From contig NC_012522.1 of NCBI RefSeq assembly GCF_000010805.1, forward strand, positions 3,162,001-3,226,000: a stretch of 64,000 nt of DNA, given 5' to 3'. The position numbers and the translations under genes were made by a program. The notes under the pieces were generated by a model. It had not been told where the DNA came from and did not search any database. It was given only the letters and a program-made list of their open reading frames with translations. Source of the stretch: Rhodococcus opacus B4. Its GTDB lineage: Bacteria > Actinomycetota > Actinomycetes > Mycobacteriales > Mycobacteriaceae. Shown here piece after piece: positions 60,574-64,000 of this stretch (positions within the stretch are counted from its first letter, which is position 1; every line of letters begins with the position of its first letter).

Positions 60574-60663
60574 GTGCAGACCCGCCGCGAGCTGCTGCTC
60601 ACTCGTCGCCGCACAGTCGACCTGTGCCGCGTCGGCGGTTGCTGTTGTCTCTGGCGTCGCTGA
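60574..60663 (+). CDS. polycysteine leader peptide (leaderless, regulatory)
   Basis: 29 codons from GTG 60574. A TAGACT -10 box lies at 60561-60566, only 7 bases before, so the mRNA should begin at or near the GTG. The peptide starts MQTRRELLLTRRR and contains VDLCRVGGCCCLWRR with three consecutive Cys codons. From memory, this matches actinobacterial polycysteine uORFs described as cysteine-responsive attenuators of downstream sulfur genes. The downstream DUF4395-sulfurtransferase gene fits that role. Confidence 0.8.
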   Translation: MQTRRELLLTRRRTVDLCRVGGCCCLWRR

Positions 60664-60792
60664 CCGCCGTTCTGCGTCATTTTCCGAATCGTCCTGCGGC
60701 CAATTGCTGACTTCCCGCCCTTTCGGTGATCGACTCGATCGCGTTCCATCGCATTCCCTCGGCCATCCGACACATTTCGTGGAGCACAGTCA

Positions 60793-62163
60793 ATGTCCAC
60801 CACACCAGCAACAACACCCATCACCGCCACGGCAGCCGCCATCGACCAGGTCGATGTCCGCGGTCCCCGGTTCGCCGCCTGGATCACCACGACGGTTCTC
60901 GTTGCCGTCCTGCTCGCAGCATCCGTCTCGACTGTCACCGCCGGTGTGATCCTGGCTGTCCAGACCGTCGTGTTCGCCGTCAGCGCTGCCGTCGGACCGC
61001 GGCGCAGCCCCTACGGCCGGATCTTCGGAAAGCTGGTCGCCCCACACATCGCACCGCCGAGCGAGCGTGAACCCACCGCGCCCCTGCGCTTCGCCCAGCT
61101 GGTCGGCTTCGTCTTCGCAGCGGCGGGGCTGCTCGGATTCGCGCTGAGCGCACCGGTCGTCGGTGCCGTTTTCACCGGCTTCGCACTGTTCGCGGCGTTC
61201 CTCAACGCGGCCTTCGGCATCTGCCTCGGCTGCCAGATCTATCCGCTCGTCGCCCGATTCCGACCGACCGCATCCACCCACCCGACCCACAGCGCAGCAC
61301 CCCGGAAAGTTCACAGTGAAGGAAAGAACATGGCTCGCTCCGACGTCCTGGTCTCCACCGACTGGGCTCAGCAGAACGTGAACGCGCCCAACATTGTGTT
61401 CGTCGAAGTCGACGAAGACACGTCCGCCTACGACGGCGCCCACATCGAGGGCGCCATCAAACTCGACTGGAAGAAGGATCTGCAAGACGGGGTCCGCCGC
61501 GACTTCCTCGACCGTGAGCAGTTCTCCGATCTGCTGTCGGCACGCGGCGTCGCCAACGACGACGAGGTCGTCCTCTACGGAGGCAACAACAACTGGTTCG
61601 CCGCGTACGCCTACTGGTACTTCAAGCTCTACGGTCACGACAACGTCAAACTGCTCGACGGCGGCCGCAAGAAGTGGGAACTCGAGGGCCGACCCCTCTC
61701 GAAGAACGCGGTCACTCGCCCGTCCACCACCTACCGGGCGGCCGAGCCGGACCTGTCGATCCGCGCGTTCCGCGACGAGGCCGTCGACGCGATCGGTGTG
61801 CTGAACCTCGTCGACGTCCGATCGCCGGACGAGTTCACGGGCAAGATCCTCGCGCCGGCGCACCTGCCGCAGGAGCAGAGCCAGCGTCCCGGCCACATCC
61901 CGGGCGCGCTCAACGTTCCGTGGAGCAAGGCGGCGAACGAGGACGGCACCTTCAAGTCCGACGAGGAACTCGCCGCGATCTACGGCGAAGCCGGCCTCGA
62001 CGGATCCCGGGACACCATCGCCTACTGCCGGATCGGGGAACGCTCCAGCCACACCTGGTTCGTGCTCAAGGAACTGCTCGGCCACAAGAATGTCAAGAAC
62101 TACGACGGCAGCTGGACCGAGTACGGCTCGCTCGTCGGTGTACCCATCGAACTGGGCAAGTAG
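60793..62163 (+). CDS. DUF4395-sulfurtransferase (rhodanese) fusion
   Basis: 456 residues in one frame. Residues 1 to about 170 are DUF4395: hydrophobic segments and a CLGC pair (GICLGCQIYP). Residues 180-456 are a CysA2/SseA-type thiosulfate sulfurtransferase: two rhodanese domains, YGGNNNWFAAYAYW, and the active-site loop CRIGERSSHTW. In most relatives these appear to be two adjacent genes. An internal ATG at 61330 with GAAGGAAAG in front could still give a free sulfurtransferase. GGAG precedes ATG 60793. Confidence 0.85.
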   Translation: MSTTPATTPITATAAAIDQVDVRGPRFAAWITTTVLVAVLLAASVSTVTAGVILAVQTVVFAVSAAVGPRRSPYGRIFGKLVAPHIAPPSEREPTAPLRFAQLVGFVFAAAGLLGFALSAPVVGAVFTGFALFAAFLNAAFGICLGCQIYPLVARFRPTASTHPTHSAAPRKVHSEGKNMARSDVLVSTDWAQQNVNAPNIVFVEVDEDTSAYDGAHIEGAIKLDWKKDLQDGVRRDFLDREQFSDLLSARGVANDDEVVLYGGNNNWFAAYAYWYFKLYGHDNVKLLDGGRKKWELEGRPLSKNAVTRPSTTYRAAEPDLSIRAFRDEAVDAIGVLNLVDVRSPDEFTGKILAPAHLPQEQSQRPGHIPGALNVPWSKAANEDGTFKSDEELAAIYGEAGLDGSRDTIAYCRIGERSSHTWFVLKELLGHKNVKNYDGSWTEYGSLVGVPIELGK

Positions 62164-62183
62164 CGAACCGCGGGAACAAGCAC

Positions 62184-62489
62184 ATGAGCGCAGCACCAAC
62201 GCACACCCACACCATCCCCGCCGGGGTCGACCTCGACAGGGAAACCGCCATCAGCGGCAAGGTCGTCACGGGTGACGGACAACCTGTCGGCGGCGCCTTC
62301 GTTCGACTTCTCGACGGCACAGGCACGTTCACTGCCGAGATCGTCGCCTCCGGCGCCGGAGATTTCCGTTTCTTCGTTGCACCGGGCGACTGGACCGTGC
62401 GCGCCCTCTCACCCATCGGCACCGGCGCGGCATCGGTGAAGCCCACCACCAGCGGTATCCACACCGTGGACATCACCCTCACCGCATGA
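62184..62489 (+). CDS. DUF1416 protein (SseC-like)
   Basis: 101 residues. Beta-sandwich pattern AISGKVVTGDGQPVGGAFVRLLDGTGTFTAEIVASGAGDFRFFVAPGDWTVRAL. This family (Rv0814c/SseC2 in M. tuberculosis) is found next to CysA2-type sulfurtransferases, as here, 20 bases downstream. Role in sulfur metabolism unknown. Confidence 0.9.
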   Translation: MSAAPTHTHTIPAGVDLDRETAISGKVVTGDGQPVGGAFVRLLDGTGTFTAEIVASGAGDFRFFVAPGDWTVRALSPIGTGAASVKPTTSGIHTVDITLTA

Positions 62490-62525
62490 TATTTCGACGC
62501 CGAACACCCACCCGGCAACGGCAGC

Positions 62526-64000
62526 TCAGGAACCCTCGCTCTGTGATTCCACGACCCACGCCGCGATCTGTGCGCGCGAGTTGAATCCCAGTTTCGTCAG
62601 GAGGTGCTCCACGTGCCCCTGCGCGGTGCGGGGCGAGATGACGAGTCGGGCTGCGATCTCCTTGTTGGTCAGCCCCTCGGCGATGAGGGCGGCAACTTCA
62701 CGCTCCCGCTTCGTCGGTTTGGGGGACGGACCGGCGGACGTCGACGCGGCCGAGACCTGCTCGCCGAGCGCGTAGGCGACGGCTGCGTCGAAACCGAACG
62801 CCTCGCCCTTTCGGTGGGCGGCGGCGAATGCCTGCTCGGTCATCGCGCCCCGGGTCAGCCGTTCGCACTCGTCCTGGTACACGCTCAGGCCGGGCACCAG
62901 CACCGTCGAACTGCCCACCGACCGGGCGAGCGTCTCGGCGGCACCCAGCAACACGACCGACCGCTCCATGTTCTGTTCCTCGGCAGCGATCCACGCGAGG
63001 GCCTGCAGGCAGACACTGGCATTGAGCCGGTCGTTCACCCGGCGGTCGACTTGGAGTGCCTGCCCCAGGAGGCGCGCGGCGCGCGCCCTCTCCCCGAGCC
63101 GCCACACGGCGACGGCCAGCGCCCACAACGAATACGACCGATAGACCGATTCACCTTGCGCCTCGGTGATCGCGAGGACGCGTTCGTGGCTTTCGATGGC
63201 TCGAACCGTGTCGTTCAAGAGGTCGTGCGTCATACCGAGGCCCACGATGGCGGCGACCTCGTAGACGTCGTTGCGGCCCCCGAACGCCTCGGCGGCCAGT
63301 TCGAGCCGTGCCCGTGCGTCGGGGAGACGCCCACCGAACAGTGCCGCGTATCCGACCGTGTGGTCGACATGTGCACGCACCATCGGGTCGGTCGTCCGAT
63401 CGGCGAGCGCCTGCGCCTCACCCGCCAGGGCGTCCGAGACCGGGATGTCGCCCTGCACTCCGGCCAGCACCGTGGCGGCGTAGAGCGCCTTGGCGCGATC
63501 GCTCGCCGGTTCGGGGGGCTTGCGATCGAGGAGGCGACCGAGCCATCTCCGCCCCTCGCCGAACAACCCCCGGGACAGCCAGAACGGGTATAGAGCGGCG
63601 GCGATGCGCAGTCCGATGTCGGGGCTGTCGGACACGCAGAACTCCAGCGCTTCACGGATATTCGGTTGCTCCCGCCCCAGTTGGGCGATCAACGGGAGCT
63701 GCCGGGAACTGATCCATTCGGCATCGGCCTCGAGCGCCAGGCGCTCACACCAGTCGCGGTGCCGACGGCGAAGTTCCGTGTACTCCCCACTCTCCTCCGC
63801 CTTTTCTCGCCCATAGGCACGCAACGTCTCGAGCATACGGAACCGCACCGCGGGACCCGATTCTTCGCGTGTCAGAATCGACTTGTCGACGAGGAAGGTC
63901 ACTGTGTCGAGCAGGTCCTCCGCCTCGTCACAGCCGCACACCTGTTCAGCGGCCTCGAGTTCGAAACTGCCTGCAAACACGGACAGTTGCGCCCACATCC
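62526..64000 (-). CDS. LuxR-family regulator with TPR-like region, N-terminus outside window
   Basis: At least 490 residues remain. The visible part starts in the ATPase/winged region (FLVDKSILTREESGPAVRFRMLETLRAYGREKAEE), continues through alpha-helical TPR-like repeats (YAALFGGRLPDARARLELAAEAFGG) and ends with a LuxR helix-turn-helix (TKREREVAALIAEGLTNKEIAARLVISPRTAQGHVEHLLTKLGFNSRAQIAAWV). The N-terminal NB-ARC/AfsR-like ATPase lies beyond 64,000. Convergent with the sulfur genes. Confidence 0.88.
   Translation of the reverse strand, partial: MWAQLSVFAGSFELEAAEQVCGCDEAEDLLDTVTFLVDKSILTREESGPAVRFRMLETLRAYGREKAEESGEYTELRRRHRDWCERLALEADAEWISSRQLPLIAQLGREQPNIREALEFCVSDSPDIGLRIAAALYPFWLSRGLFGEGRRWLGRLLDRKPPEPASDRAKALYAATVLAGVQGDIPVSDALAGEAQALADRTTDPMVRAHVDHTVGYAALFGGRLPDARARLELAAEAFGGRNDVYEVAAIVGLGMTHDLLNDTVRAIESHERVLAITEAQGESVYRSYSLWALAVAVWRLGERARAARLLGQALQVDRRVNDRLNASVCLQALAWIAAEEQNMERSVVLLGAAETLARSVGSSTVLVPGLSVYQDECERLTRGAMTEQAFAAAHRKGEAFGFDAAVAYALGEQVSAASTSAGPSPKPTKREREVAALIAEGLTNKEIAARLVISPRTAQGHVEHLLTKLGFNSRAQIAAWVVESQSEGS

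Noticed and set aside
1..64000. Insertion sequences, prophage, tRNA or rRNA genes
   Set aside because: No transposase, integrase or phage structural motifs, and no tRNA- or rRNA-like sequence was recognised by eye. A tRNAscan and ISfinder search would be decisive.

Overview
The window is high-GC actinobacterial chromosome and looks like Rhodococcus or a close relative. Evidence for this is a WhiB-family regulator, a PucR/PruC-type regulator next to pruA and proline dehydrogenase, DUF3263, DUF1416 and AMIN-like proteins, a leaderless polycysteine leader peptide before a sulfurtransferase gene, frequent GTG/TTG starts and many 1- to 8-base gene overlaps. Assignments rest on reading protein motifs by eye; no database search was run.

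Layout. 1-3.3 kb: decayed acyl-CoA dehydrogenase gene, RelE/Phd-type toxin-antitoxin pair, and a MerR regulator with a zinc alcohol dehydrogenase. 3.7-14.9 kb: amino-acid nitrogen block with an amino-acid/GABA-type permease, a giant NAD-glutamate dehydrogenase gene interrupted by one in-frame TGA, a PucR-type regulator, and the pruA-proline dehydrogenase operon. Together these would convert proline to glutamate to 2-oxoglutarate. 14.9-29.2 kb: a catabolic island under a FadR-type GntR regulator. It holds dehydrogenase, aldo/keto reductase, bicupin, alpha/beta hydrolase, MFS transporter, HpcH/HpaI aldolase, two paralogous double-NTF2 proteins, OtnK-type acid-sugar kinase, class II aldolase, a fumarase/aspartase-superfamily lyase and an asparaginase-like protein. 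Four near-identical 18-bp palindromes sit at the promoters of its transcription units.

29.6-46.8 kb is the most unusual part. An 11-gene minus-strand operon holds a biotin carboxylase, a biotin carrier, a carboxyltransferase, a pyruvate-phosphate-dikinase-like ATP-binding protein, a separate phosphohistidine-swivel protein, a large protein of unknown family, an acyl-CoA synthetase, a thiolase, a DUF35 protein and a tyrosine-phosphatase-like protein. Across a LuxR-type regulator lies a second four-gene operon. It carries two more swivel domains and two more members of the unknown family, one swivel/unknown pair being fused, plus a CrtC/AttH-like protein. The layout suggests ATP-dependent phosphorylation of an alcohol, phenol or enol, biotin-dependent carboxylation, dephosphorylation, CoA ligation and thiolysis. 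From memory, this resembles the acetovanillone/hydroxyphenylethanone pathways (Acv of Sphingobium, Hpe of Rhodococcus). The extra swivel/partner modules would then be alternative substrate modules.

47-64 kb: immunity-like protein, ABC exporter with two ATPases, AMIN-like lipoprotein, HxlR/flavin-oxidoreductase pair, TetR/fatty-acid-desaturase pair, small secreted proteins, WhiB, APC permease, arsR-acr3-arsC operon, quinone-oxidoreductase-like protein, a sulfur locus (polycysteine leader, a DUF4395-rhodanese fusion, DUF1416) and a LuxR-type regulator cut by the window edge.
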